Of a stretch of DNA of 64,000 nucleotides, positions 1-10,300 are shown piece by piece. Every line of letters begins with the position of its first letter. Position 1 is the stretch's first letter. Source of the DNA: Charina bottae (lineage: Eukaryota > Chordata > Lepidosauria > Squamata > Charinaidae); the NCBI GenBank assembly GCA_023362775.1, contig JALMGJ010000011.1:18154001-18218000 (forward strand), given 5' to 3'. The notes below the pieces were generated by a model. It saw nothing but the letters and a program-made list of their open reading frames with translations. It did not search any database and was not told the DNA's origin. Position numbers and translations under genes: made by a program.

Positions 1-300
1 ATATTATATTTTCATTTTCTAATTCATCTCTTGTTTTAAGTTTGTGATTATTTCCATCAAGTTTTAGTAGATTTTTATATCTTATATATTCTTTTTTATT
101 TTGATTACCTATTCTGGCACATGCCTCCTGAGTTGATACCCATAACAGAAGATTGGGTGATAGTGTTTTTATATTTGTTCCAAATTTTCAACAATGATTT
201 CCTTATTATGTGGTTATTAAATGCCTTGTTTATTTTGCTTCTATTGTACCACATGTATCCATGCCATCCGTATCTGTTATCACGTACAGTCCCAAAGGGA
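1..300 (-). mobile_element. L1-type LINE ORF2 fragment
   Basis: On the minus strand from about 290 to 105 the translation reads [20 protein letters not shown]. This resembles the C-terminal part of vertebrate L1 ORF2 (pattern: NNH-IR-LL-IWNKYK). The fragment is short, ends in stops and is AT-rich. It is a dead 5'- and 3'-truncated piece that extends to or beyond the left edge. The L1 assignment rests on motif memory only. Confidence 0.55.
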
Positions 301-302
301 AT

Positions 303-632
303 AGGTAAACGTAAAGGTTCCCCCCGCACATTTGTGCAGTCGTGTCCGACTCTAGGGGCCGGTGCTCATCTCCGTTTGTTAGCCGAAGAGACAGCTTTGT
401 CCGAAGACGCTTCCACGGTCATGTGGCTGCATGACGCGCGTGGAACGCTGTTACCTACCCACTGAAGTGGGACCTATTCATCTACTTGCATTTGCATGCT
501 TTCAAATTGCTAGGTTGGCAAGAGCTGGGGCGAGTGCGGGAGCTCACTCCGTCACGCGGGGCTAGGGATTCGAACCTCCGAACTTGCAATCGACAAGCCT
601 GGCGTCTTACCCGCTGAGCCACCACGCCCCTT
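303..632 (-). mobile_element. Sauria-type tRNA-derived SINE
   Basis: Read on the minus strand, the element starts with a tRNA-like head (GGGCGTGGTGGCTCAGCGGG, A-box-like; GGTTCGAATCC, B box) and ends in an ACCTTT-type tail at about 303. Near-copies occur at about 15.5, 22.2, 32.6, 44.4, 46.3 and 58.6 kb. The flanks TCCCAAAGGGA and TCCCAAAAGGA look like a diverged target-site duplication. SINEs of this type are thought to be mobilised by BovB-type RTE LINEs, and a BovB copy is present at 43.2-44.1 kb. Confidence 0.8.
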
Positions 633-801
633 CCCAAAAGGATGGTCTTTGGTTATTCCAGCTTTAACCCTTTAATGTACATAACAGTAGCAGAGAGTTT
701 CCCTCCTGTATTCTGCACCATTAAAGAAATAATTTCAGGGAAAGAATGATGTATGCAAGTTCATTTCACAGACTAGGAGTAGGGTGTATTTATATACCTA
801 C

Positions 802-866
802 CAGGACCTGATCATTCTGGGCAACCAAGGACAAACCAAGGGACATATTGAAAGCATCTCTTGGTC
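802..866 (-). CDS. Integrin alpha exon 4
   Basis: 65 bp. Acceptor ttcttacag and donor gtaggt. It encodes (R)PRDAFNMSLGLSLVAQ and ends in phase 0. NMSLGLSL is a hallmark of CD11-type propeller repeat 1. Confidence 0.8.
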
Positions 867-3800
867 CTGTAAGAAATATATACTGAAGTGATGAAGACGA
901 TACAGTTCCCCAGTGTACTTGGTGCTTCTTCCAGCATAAATCCCTCTCAGCTAGGAGCTTACAATTTAAAAAAATATCCAGGAAGGACTCCAAACAATTC
1001 ATTTCTACAATCCTGAACCTTGTGTAGCTCAGCCAAAGCTTAAAGTCTTTGCTGTAACTAGGCTCAGCTCCTGACCAAAACGTGCCACCCTCTGTGGAAC
1101 TGGTCTCACCCTCTATTCTTCTGAATGTCCAATCAGATGGAATTTCTTTCCTCTGAAAGATACCCAGGAAGGTGGCCAGTTCCTTCTCCAGCCCTTGCAA
1201 AGGGGCAGGATTCCAATTCCCAACCTAACTCTTTCCCTTGAGCGCAACCATCCAGATAGGAAACCGATGGGGTCTTCAAACCTACGATGGATGCTAATCT
1301 CTTCACAGTCACCGAAAGGGTAGCGGCACTGGTAGAGTTTGCCTGTTTCGTTCACCTGTCCTGTCTCGAACGGGGCCCCAATGAGCACCCTGGGAGGAGA
1401 GAACAGAAGGATGGTTAAGATTTGCACAACCCCTTCAACACACTTGGCTCTTGATGATGCAGTATAGACAAGATTAGTGGTCTCTAGCAAATGGAGGAGA
1501 ACAGGAAAGAGAGAAGCCAGTAGGGTAATATCGATGTATTGTCAAAAATATGCAGAAAATATTATGCTGATCTGGGGGAAAACTATGATAGGTGCTAGGT
1601 GCTAGGTGCTAGGTGCTAGGTGCTAGGTGCTAGGTGCTAGGTGCTAGGTGCTAGGTGCTAGGTGCTGGGTGCTAGGTGCTGGGTGCTGGGTGCTGGGTGC
1701 TGGGTGATAGATGATCGATGATCGATGATCGATGATCGATGATCGATAAGATAGATGATAGATGATAGATGATAGATGATAGATGATAGATGATAGATGA
1801 TAGATGATAGATGATAGATGATAGATGATAGATGATAGATGATAGATGATAGATGATCATTGGCGATCACTCGTAGCCGAGTAAGATTGTCTTCCAAAGG
1901 TAAAATTTTAACGGTGAGTCCGTAAGTGGCTATAAAGGCCAATTCTGGATCCGCACAACCTCCCACAATGAGGGCATAGGTTTCCGGGTGGGAGACGGTC
2001 ATGATGAGGGTTTGCCTGACGTGCCTTCCTTTTAGCTCTCTTCTCCTTTTCGCCCTGTACTCGTGCTTCTTCAAAGTCCATAGCGCCATTAATAAAGGCT
2101 GTCCTCCAATTGAAACGCTCATGGGTTAGGGCTTCCCAGTTCTCAATGCTGATATTACATTTTTTTAAATTAGCTTTGAGAGTATCTTTGAATCTCTTTT
2201 GCTGTCCACCAATATTCCGTTTTCCATTCTTAAGTTGGGAGTAAAGTAGCTGCTTTGGAAGACGATGGTCAGGCATTCGTACAACATGACCGGTCCAGCG
2301 AAGTTGATGTTGGATGATCATTGTTTCAATGCTGGTGGTTTTCGCTTCTTCTAATACGCTAACATTAGTCCGCCTATCTTCCCAAGTAATTTGCAGAATT
2401 TTTCGGAGGCAGCGTTGATGGAATCTTTCAAGAAGTTGGAGGTGGCGTTTGTAGAGGGTCCATGTTTCACAGGCGTACAGAAGGGTTGGTAGTACAATGG
2501 CTTTGTAAACAAGCATTTTGGTCTCCCTGCGAATGTCCCGATCCTCAAACACTCTACGCTTCATTCGGGAGAAAGCTACACTCGCAGAGCTCAGGCGATG
2601 CTGAATTTCAGCGTCGATGTCGGCTTTTGTTGATAGATGGCTGCCGAGATAAGAAAAGTGGTCGACATTTTCTAGTGACACACCTTTAAGCTGGATTGAT
2701 GGCGCTGCAGAGGGATTGGTTCGAACTTGCTGGTAAAGCACTTTGGTTTTTTTAATGTTAATCGAGAGGCCGAGTTTTTCATATGCTTCTGCAAAGATGT
2801 TTAGGATAGTTTGAAGATCTTCCTCGGAGTGTGCACAGACTACGTTATCATCAGCATATTGAAGTTCTATAACAGAAGTTGCAGTTACCTTATTTTTTGC
2901 TTTCAGCCTACTAAGATTAAAAAGCTTTCCATCTGTTCGATATATAATTTCTACACCTGTAGGAAGTTTCTCTTCAACAAGGTGCATAATCATAGCGATG
3001 AAGATAGCGAATAAGGTTGGAGCAATAACACATCCCTGTTTAACGCCGGATTCCACTTTAAATGGATCGCTTTGAGAGCCATTGTTATTCAGGATTGTTG
3101 CCATCATGTCGTCATGGAGTAACCGCAAGATGTTCACAAATTTATCAGGGCATCCGATTTTCAGAAGGATGGTCCAGAGAGCAGTACGATTTACAGTATC
3201 AAAAGCTTTAGTCAGATCAATAAACGCCATGTACAGAGGGCGGTTTTGCTCCTTGCATTTTTCTTGAAGCTGTCGTGCAGTGAAGATCATATCCACTGTT
3301 CCTCTGGAAGGGCGGAAGCCATTTTGCGTTTCAGGGAGGATGTCTTCTGATACAGATAGGAGACGGTTTGCGATGATCTTTGCCAGGATTTTGCCTGCTG
3401 TGGCTAGAAGGGAGATGCCTCGGTAGTTTCCACAGTCTGTTCTATCACCCTTTTTAAAGAGAGTGATAATTATGGCATCCCTAAAGTCTGCTGGAATCTC
3501 CTCCCTCATCCAGATTTTTTCGATGAGCTTATGAAGTTGTTGTGTAAGTTCAGGCCCGCCTTCTTTAAAGACTTCAGCAGGAATCCCATCAGGTCCACTA
3601 GCTTTGTTATTTTTCATTTGTTTAGTGGCTTTACTGACTTCCTCCAAACTAGGGGGTACTGCAAGCTCATTTCTTATTTGTTTTTGCGGGATTTGCAAGA
3701 AGACTTCGTCAGCCACAGTAGAGTGACGATTAAGGAGATTGCAGTAATGCTCTTTCCAGCGCAGTGCAATAGACTCTTTGTCCTTTAGAAGTTTAGCACC

Positions 3801-6800
3801 ATCTACTGAGCGTAAGGGATTTGTACCATGGTTTGTTGGTCCATAGATGGCCTTTATGGCATTAAAAAAGCCCCGTGCATCATGAGCATCTGCAAAATGT
3901 TGGGTTTCTTGGGCTTTTTTTATCCACCATATGTTCTTAAGTTCTCTAGTTCTTCTTTGGACTTCTGCCTTTGCACTGGCGTAGATTTTTTTCTTAACGG
4001 CACAGTTAATATCTTTTTGCCATATCTGGAAGGCTTTCCTTTTCTTGTCAATAATATGTTCAATCTCACTATCGTTCTCATCAAACCAGTCCTGATGTCT
4101 CTTAGTCTGGTATCCGATAGTTTGTTCACAGGCTGAAATGATAGAAGTCTTCAATTTAATCCAGTGTTCCTCAACATTTTCAGGAAGTTCCATAGGCAGA
4201 TGTTCCTTGAGAGTTGATTGAAAGCAAGCTCGTTTAATAGGATCTTGAAGGGCCAGTGTATTCATTTTACGCCTTGGTTTTCTTCCTTGGAGCCTACGAT
4301 GAGGGACAATCTTTATGGCCATCGTGGATCGAATTAATCGATGGTCTGTCCAGCAGTCATCGGCGCTCGTCATGGCTCTGGTGAGAAGTACATCACGGCG
4401 ATCTCTAGCACGGACAATTACATAATCTAAAAGATGCCAGTGCTTCGACCGTGGGTGCTTCCATGATGTTTTAAATTTATTTTTCTGGCGAAAGAGTGTG
4501 TTAGTAATGACAAGGTTATGCTCTGCACATTTAGTCAGAAGTAAGATTCCATTCGTGTTGCTGTTGTCAACTCCTTCTTTCCCAATGATCCCTGGCCACA
4601 AATCAAAATCACGCCCAACTCTTGCATTGAAATCGCCCAGGAGGATAATTTTATCCTCCTTTGGTATCTCTGATAAGATGGTGTCCAGCTGGGTATAAAA
4701 TTTTTCCTTGATATCCTCATCTGCATCTAGTGTTGGTGCGTAAGCACTTAGGATAGTTGCCTGTTGGTTTTTGGCGAGTTTTATTCGCAGAGTTGAGAGT
4801 CGTTCGTTAATCCCAGTGGGAACTTCTGACAAGAGCTTCACAATGTCGTTTTTGATAGCAAAGCCTACCCCATGTATTCGTCGTTCTTGTTCAGGCAGTC
4901 CTTTCCAAAAGAAGGTATAACCTCCTTTTTCTTCCTTCAACTGTCCTTCTCCTGCTCTTCGAGTTTCTTGGAGTGCTGCTATATCAATATTAAAACGTCT
5001 CAGCTCCCTTGCAATAATGGCAGTCCTACGTTCAGGTCGTTCACTATCCATATTGTCTTGCAGTGTCCGTATATTCCATGTTCCAAAATTCATGTGTTTT
5101 TTACGACCGCTAGATGGTGACCCCACTGGTCGCGGTAATCCAGTCAGGGAGAAAATGAGGCAGACTATGTTTAGGGCACCTTTTCTAGCCCCCTCCCCAT
5201 ATGGGGTGAGCAGAGTGGATCCTAAATAGGGCTGCTCAGTCGTGGATACAGCTGCCGAACTACTCAACTGCCTCGATCCTTGAGTCAGGGCGACTGAATC
5301 CGTATCCACCGCCCATGTGCTGATCCATGACTAGGAGCTTCCGGATTTCACAGTCCTGTCCCCGTTGCCATTCGTCAATCGCCATGGGACTTTTGGTTGT
5401 TTTGGGTTTGGTGTGGTTGGAAGACGCCTGTGCGTGAATTTGTTTTATGTGTGGAGATCGGTGCACAACGATCAGCACACAACCTTCACAGAAAAAGGCT
5501 CTAATCCAATGGCATGGATACCATGACGATTGGTGACCTTTTGTCTGCTGCAGCCTTCATCCGCCTTCGCAGCCGTTGTAACAATACACCTTGTTATCTT
5601 CCGCCTGTTCTGCCGTTGAGGACTTTCTTGGATCGTTCTTTGTCTGGTTCCTCCCCCTGGACCTTACCGCCATGGGTGACCCTGCCAGGAGTACATGACT
5701 CCCGACGGCTTTGCTCACAGGGTTCATTGGGAACACACAAGCCCACTCACCACAACAAGGTGACGATCCAGCGAGTGAGGATAGATGATAGATGATAGAT
5801 GATAGATGATAGATGATAGATGATAGATGCAGAGAGAGAGAGATGCAGATTTAGAAATAATACCATAACATAAACAGAAATACAAAGATTTTCACAGCCA
5901 CTATTTTATTGATGAAATAACTTCTGGGAATTGCCAGGTGAATCAATGAACATGCACTAGTATTTTGCTAGCTGCACTGTCAGATTCTTCAGAGCAAATC
6001 TGAAACTGAACTCAGCATGAATGTCACGACTTAGTATACGGCTTCTGTTCTACAAAGAGGAATGCCCGCAACCAATCACTGACCATCACTGAGACAACAC
6101 TTGGTAGCCTCCTCCTTATTTAAATTATTTGGAACCTTATGAATTCCATTGCCTCTCTAATAATAATGTGGGGATCGTCTGTAACATTGCACCAGAATGT
6201 TGACATTCTTGAACTGGCCCTTGGGATTGCTGCAGAGCTAAGGCTGTGGTTTTTAACCTAATGTTCCCTTTGTGTACTTTTTTTTTTTTATTAAATTTTA
6301 TTAAGTTTTACAATACATAATAAAAGTTAAAGTAGAAAAAAGAAATAGAAACAGAAATACAAAATAAGAAAAAGATAAAGAAAAAGTGAAGTCAAGAAAT
6401 AATAAGCAAAGAAAATATAGAAAATAGATGTCCTCCAATCTATCTTTGAACTTAAAGTACAACAATTGATTTTAAATGTTAGTCCTTCATACAGTATACA
6501 GGAACTTTTCTTTGTCATATGCCTTTTGATTTCTTTAATCCAATCTTCTAACCTTCATCTTACTGTCTCCCAATAATCCATCTTTGGCTTCCACTCCTTG
6601 AAGTAGTAGTTAAATGTTGAATGTTCATTACTACATATTTATATCTTCAATAAAGACCAATTAGTATAACAAATAAAAGCCTTATTTACTTCTAATAAAC
6701 TACAATATATTCTATTCATATTATGACTCATAACCTAACATGTTATGTAACTTAATACATAATTTAGCAATTCTTATAGTGTTCATACATATATATTTCT

Positions 6801-8832
6801 ATAATTTAATTCTAATATATATATATATCTCCATAAAGAAGGAATTCTTGAATCTCAATTATCCATCTGTAATTTCCATTCCTTGTAGTAGTGTCCATTT
6901 AAACTAAGTGCATAATCTATCATATCACTTAACCTAATAGCTAATATATCAATTCTTATAATATTCATACAATACATATTGATATATATCATCCTGTAGT
7001 AACCATCATTCTAATTCCATCATATCATTATCTTCTCATAAATATATCTCTAAGGAAAACAATATTCTATAATATCAACTTGTGTTTGTATTTAGCATCT
7101 TACATTTAGAATATCACTTTTTATATATCCATACAATTTCTCATAACAATTCAAGTCCATATTTTCATTAGCCTTTATATCCATACAGTTTCTCATATCT
7201 TCTGTTTAGGTTATGCCAAAATCACAATACACTGTGGCAGATTCGCAATATACAGCCTGCTCTTTTCTATATCTCATATAGAATATCAGAGCAACCTTCT
7301 CTCCCTTTCCACATATTTCACAACATCCATCCAACTGTGCACCCATATTTTCACTCTGTCTCCACTGCCACAACATATCTATACCAAGATTGTAGTGTAA
7401 AGCCTTCAGAATGTTCTTCTGAACTAATATACTCAAAATTTCCTCCTTCTGTTTCTCCTCCACTTGAAAAACATTTTTCCTTTCTGTCTCCGTTTCTGTT
7501 CTCTGTTCTTTCTCTCTGTTTTGCAGAGTTACGAACAGTAATTCCAACGACCTTTGAATATTTGAAAGAGCCTCAGTAATCTCTCTTCTGAACTCCTCAG
7601 GTACAAGTTGGAAAGCCATCTTTCCTGTGTCCTTCAAATTAAAACAACAACCCTTCTAGTCAAAACAATAGTCATGTAATCTGTCCATGGAATACTACCA
7701 GCAGAATCTATTAAGCAGAACGTCGTTGTTTTTTTTTTTTTTAAAGTCAAAAGAAAAAAGAAAGTTCCAATAATCCAAAATACAGGAGAGAATAATATTT
7801 TAAACAGTTTATAGAAGGAGAAATAAAAAATATATTCCAAATGAAGCAAAATCCAACCAGGGAGGATGTAGAAAAAGAAGACAAGGAAAAAAACACGTTA
7901 CCCTGTGTTTTTATTCTTCAAACTGCGAGCTTTCGTTCTTCAAGCTGCAAGCTGCTTAATCCAAACAAAGAGTTTCTCAAAAAATGAATAGTCATTTAGT
8001 TTCCCTTTGTGTACTTTAATTAAAGTATTCTACATCAGTCTGGCCTTGCTCTGCATCTGGTGAAGTTTGCTGCAGCTCCCAAAAGCTTAGGACTTTTGAT
8101 AAAATGTTTTAGCCGGAATAGGTGCTACTGGACCCCTAATTTTTTGCAATCCTGGGCTGAATTTCTTTATAACCACTGGAAGACCGCTGGCATCAGGAAG
8201 GCCCACAGGGAACAGCATTGGAGAAATAGTAAAATAAGGTAGAGTTTTCAGCTTCCAGAAACAGGAATTTACAGGCAGGGAAGAAGTAAGGATAGAACAT
8301 GAAAGTTAGATCAAGGCACCGTGAGCTTTGTAGTGGGTCTAAAAAACAAATCAAAAACCACTTTCCTCTTACCTATTCCAGTTCTGGGCGATACTTATCC
8401 CAAAACTCTGACTATGCCCTTGGAAGATAGTTGGTGTATCCACATCCACGCTAAATCCATAGCACCATGGCACCAATACTGTTGGAGATAAAGAGACTTT
8501 CACGGTACCTCTTAGGTTCCACATTTCTCCTTCCCCAAACAATGAGGACACAAACACAACTTGCTGTTTCTCAAGGTTCAGTCAGAGGCATTGGGCCAGA
8601 GGTGTCCTTTATAATGTCTTTTGCTGTCACCATTAAACCTCTTATATGCTTTAGAAAACCATGAAGTCTTTAAAGCAGTGTTTTTCAATCTTGGCAACTT
8701 TAAGATGTGTGGACTTTAACTTCCAGAATTCCCCAGCCAGCATGCTTTTTTTCCCTTTCTTGCACTTCTAACTTTCTCCTTGATTTCTTCCTTTTTCTTT
8801 TCTTCTTCTTACTTTATATTAGTTTGATTATC

Positions 8833-8868
<36 letters not shown>

Positions 8869-9676
8869 ATCTATCTATCTCTAATTTCTTCCCTTTGACT
8901 AGCATGAATCTCCTGCCATTCATTTTCACTAGAAGAATTCATTTTCTTCAGTCATGAATAATTTCACACACTCCTATCCCATCCTCTCTTACTTAGATTT
9001 ATTTTAAGTAATCAAAACCACGCATAGTGACAGTTTTGATGTCTATTGCCTTTTCTAATCAGCTTCTTTCAAAGCAGGTACAGTAGTAAAAATGAATGGA
9101 TACTTTTCACAACCAGGAATTAGGAAATCAGGTTCCTTAAAGGCTTTTGAACTCTAATAAATGACTTGGAGAGGCTTTAGCTAAAAAGCACAGCTCCAAC
9201 TTAAAACAATTACAAAATGTACTCTGTTCTTGCCTCAATGTTACCCATTTCACATTTCTACTCCCTTGGCTAGATGTGGCATCATGATTTCCCCCTTTGA
9301 TAGGGAGAAGCAAGGAAGGTTATTATAAATTGCTTTGCCCTGGGGCATTGTTAGCAGAGGAAGGTGTGTCTGTGAAGCTGCAGGCAAGTCAATTTGTCCC
9401 AGACAATGCAGCCAGCCAATTTTAAAGGGCTAGGAGCAAATAATCTTTTTAAACGACTGCTTTAGCAGAGGGGAAATGCTAACTTTGTGGTTGAAAGTTG
9501 CTGTGTTTTGCAACTGGACTTTACAAGTCAACAACACACTTTATTTTTAGGATCTTAATTAAGGCAAAGAAGTTGGTGTGTTAGATAGGGATGTGGGTCC
9601 CCAACTAATGCCCTGATTTCCCTTGCTCGGGTCACTCACCTGTGCCCAGGTAGAAAAGCGTTGATGGAAGACCCAT
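802..9676 (-). CDS. Integrin alpha, leukocyte I-domain type (ITGAM/ITGAX/ITGAD-like), 5' part
   Basis: Four exons splice in phase: 9676-9640, 8478-8373, 1389-1286 and 866-802 (312 nt, 104 codons). The product begins with a hydrophobic signal peptide of about 20 residues (MGLPSTLFYLG...WCYG), then FSVDVDTPTIFQ, as at the mature start of CD11-type chains. The first beta-propeller repeat follows: RVLIGAP, LYQC and NMSLGLSL. These match the order and exon breaks of ITGAM/ITGAX/ITGAD. Such chains pair with beta-2 integrin on leukocytes for adhesion and complement or ICAM binding. All four junctions have GT-AG introns and phases 1, 2, 1, 0. The rest of the gene, including the I domain, lies beyond the left edge. 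Intron 2 (1390-8372) has swallowed two LINE insertions. Which paralogue this is cannot be decided from 104 residues. Confidence 0.85.
1286..1389 (-). CDS. Integrin alpha exon 3
   Basis: 104 bp. Acceptor ctcctcccag and donor gtaggt. It encodes VLIGAPFETGQVNETGKLYQ and then CRYPFGDCEEISIH, with the Cys pair and LYQC motif of the first FG-GAP repeat. Confidence 0.85.
1590..1860. repeat. Heptanucleotide microsatellite block with drifting unit
   Basis: Successive 7-bp units change along the block: GGTGCTA (about 1597-1660), GGTGCTG, then GATGATC (about 1705-1745), then GATGATA up to about 1857. Period 7 is kept through all unit types. The block abuts the 3' end of the minus-strand LINE, and the same GATGATA unit appears on its 5' side at 5786-5828. 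Confidence 0.9.
1908..5309 (-). CDS. Intact non-LTR retrotransposon polyprotein (APE endonuclease + reverse transcriptase + C2H2 tail)
   Basis: One uninterrupted 1133-codon frame. Residues about 70-345 form an apurinic-type endonuclease: FGTWNIRTL, LQETRR, LLGDFNARVG and WTDHRLI carry the expected catalytic Asn, Glu, Asp and His positions. Residues about 540-860 form the RT: KASGPDGIPAEV, NGFRPSRGT, FIDLTKAFDTV, GVKQGC and the active-site LQYADD. A thumb/connection region follows, then a C-terminal single zinc finger (CPHCGRLCGSRIGLYSH). It would make and insert cDNA at nicked target DNA. The initiator may be the ATG of MNFGTW rather than the upstream one. With no stop or frameshift it may be young, even active. 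The clade is uncertain, with RTE/CR1-group-like features. It sits in integrin intron 2 on the gene's own strand. Confidence 0.92.
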   Translation of the reverse strand: MDTDSVALTQGSRQLSSSAAVSTTEQPYLGSTLLTPYGEGARKGALNIVCLIFSLTGLPRPVGSPSSGRKKHMNFGTWNIRTLQDNMDSERPERRTAIIARELRRFNIDIAALQETRRAGEGQLKEEKGGYTFFWKGLPEQERRIHGVGFAIKNDIVKLLSEVPTGINERLSTLRIKLAKNQQATILSAYAPTLDADEDIKEKFYTQLDTILSEIPKEDKIILLGDFNARVGRDFDLWPGIIGKEGVDNSNTNGILLLTKCAEHNLVITNTLFRQKNKFKTSWKHPRSKHWHLLDYVIVRARDRRDVLLTRAMTSADDCWTDHRLIRSTMAIKIVPHRRLQGRKPRRKMNTLALQDPIKRACFQSTLKEHLPMELPENVEEHWIKLKTSIISACEQTIGYQTKRHQDWFDENDSEIEHIIDKKRKAFQIWQKDINCAVKKKIYASAKAEVQRRTRELKNIWWIKKAQETQHFADAHDARGFFNAIKAIYGPTNHGTNPLRSVDGAKLLKDKESIALRWKEHYCNLLNRHSTVADEVFLQIPQKQIRNELAVPPSLEEVSKATKQMKNNKASGPDGIPAEVFKEGGPELTQQLHKLIEKIWMREEIPADFRDAIIITLFKKGDRTDCGNYRGISLLATAGKILAKIIANRLLSVSEDILPETQNGFRPSRGTVDMIFTARQLQEKCKEQNRPLYMAFIDLTKAFDTVNRTALWTILLKIGCPDKFVNILRLLHDDMMATILNNNGSQSDPFKVESGVKQGCVIAPTLFAIFIAMIMHLVEEKLPTGVEIIYRTDGKLFNLSRLKAKNKVTATSVIELQYADDNVVCAHSEEDLQTILNIFAEAYEKLGLSINIKKTKVLYQQVRTNPSAAPSIQLKGVSLENVDHFSYLGSHLSTKADIDAEIQHRLSSASVAFSRMKRRVFEDRDIRRETKMLVYKAIVLPTLLYACETWTLYKRHLQLLERFHQRCLRKILQITWEDRRTNVSVLEEAKTTSIETMIIQHQLRWTGHVVRMPDHRLPKQLLYSQLKNGKRNIGGQQKRFKDTLKANLKKCNISIENWEALTHERFNWRTAFINGAMDFEEARVQGEKEKRAKRKARQANPHHDRLPPGNLCPHCGRLCGSRIGLYSHLRTHR
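5310..5785 (-). mobile_element. 5' leader of the intact LINE
   Basis: This non-repetitive stretch lies between the LINE frame and the heptamer microsatellite at 5786. No gene is seen in it. It is taken as the element's 5' UTR because the microsatellite resumes just beyond it. The boundary is inferred. Confidence 0.55.
5780..5830. repeat. (GATAGAT)n heptamer microsatellite, 5' side of LINE
   Basis: About six and a half units of the same GATGATA heptamer found at 1740-1857. Together the two blocks bracket the LINE. Confidence 0.9.
6282..7997 (-). mobile_element. L1-like retroelement insertion with 17-bp target-site duplication
   Basis: A poly-T run on the plus strand (a 3' poly-A tail on the minus strand) starts the element at about 6278. 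The 17-mer TTCCCTTTGTGTACTTT occurs on both sides, at about 6264 and 8000. The interior is AT-rich. A 143-codon minus-strand frame at 7206-7637 has a glutamate-rich, coiled-coil-like start (REKEQRTETETERKNVFQVE), perhaps an ORF1 remnant. No RT is present, so the copy is either internally deleted or a non-autonomous L1 derivative. Confidence 0.7.
8373..8478 (-). CDS. Integrin alpha exon 2
   Basis: 106 bp. Acceptor atctccaacag and donor gtaaga. It encodes the end of the signal peptide and GFSVDVDTPTIFQ...FGISIAQNW, as at the mature N-terminus of CD11 chains. Confidence 0.85.
8676..8743 (+). repeat. Half of a foldback hAT MITE
   Basis: The left arm only, from CAGTGTTTTTCAATCTTGG to CCCCAGCCAGCATG, of the family found complete at 11,024 and elsewhere. 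The mirror arm is missing. Confidence 0.75.
8836..8882. repeat. (TCTA)n microsatellite
   Basis: About eleven tandem TCTA units (GATA on the minus strand) in integrin intron 1. Confidence 0.95.
8890..9639 (-). other. Integrin intron 1 sequence without recognised repeats
   Basis: No exon, RNA gene or known repeat was recognised. Composition is ordinary. It could hold regulatory DNA, being next to exon 1. Confidence 0.4.
9640..9676 (-). CDS. Integrin alpha exon 1 (start codon, signal peptide start)
   Basis: ATG at 9676 begins MGLPSTLFYLGT and ends in phase 1 at a strong donor (CACAG|gtgagt). Joined to exon 2 it gives a continuous hydrophobic signal peptide of about 20 residues. A short first coding exon that stops inside the signal peptide is usual for this family. 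Confidence 0.72.
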
Positions 9677-10240
9677 GCCTGGAAGGATAAAAATTTAGCC
9701 TGCAGTCAGCTTGGTCCCCAAGGAAAGAAAGAAAAGAAAAACTCTGAGGCTGCCTTGAAGGGAATTTACAGTCAGGGCTAATCAGAGAGAGGTTTTATTT
9801 TCATGCTGAGAAGAAAGTCCAGCCCTCAAGGGATGGGAGGGGATGGGAACAGGCACTAAAACAGGTTGAGAAGCCGAGAAGCGCTAGAGGAGCGGGAGTG
9901 AAGTGGAGAAAAGATCATTGCCATAACTGGGTATAGAATTAGTGTGACTAAGTTAAAACAGGACATTTTTCTTCTTCCTCTTCCTCTGTCCCCTACTTTC
10001 TATTCCCTCTCTGTTTCCTGCCCCCAAAGACCTATCTCATATCAAAAACAGTTTTCGGTTTACAAAGGCATAGATGTGCTTTGTTTTAGTTGCAGCAAAA
10101 ACAATGAAACGTCCAGGAACACCTTAAAGATTAACAGATTTCATGACGGCAGGTTTCATGCACAGCATCCAGGCAGGTAGTGAAAATGTTGGGGATAGGT
10201 AACAATAAGGCTGCCAGATTGGAGCTGCAAAACTCTGCTT
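9677..10240 (-). promoter_or_regulatory. Presumed integrin 5' flank
   Basis: This is the sequence upstream of integrin exon 1. On the minus strand at about 9985-9970 there is a purine run containing GAGGAAGAGGAA, the core of ETS/PU.1 sites, about 300 bp above the ATG. PU.1 drives mammalian CD11b promoters. No TATA box was seen. This is a weak inference from position and motif only. Confidence 0.3.
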
Positions 10241-10242
10241 GT

Positions 10243-10256
10243 CCACCAGAGGGCAG
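10243..10256 (+). promoter_or_regulatory. CTCF-type site (forward)
   Basis: CCACCAGAGGGCAG fits the CTCF core CCASYAGRKGGCAS at every position. It lies about 570 bp upstream of integrin exon 1. Confidence 0.5.
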
Positions 10257-10286
10257 CAAAGAGATAGATAAAACTATAAATCTTTA

Positions 10287-10300
10287 CTGCCATCTAGTGG
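10287..10300 (-). promoter_or_regulatory. CTCF-type site (reverse)
   Basis: The minus strand reads CCACTAGATGGCAG, again a full match to the CTCF core. It faces the site at 10,243 at a distance of about 30 bp. Confidence 0.5.
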
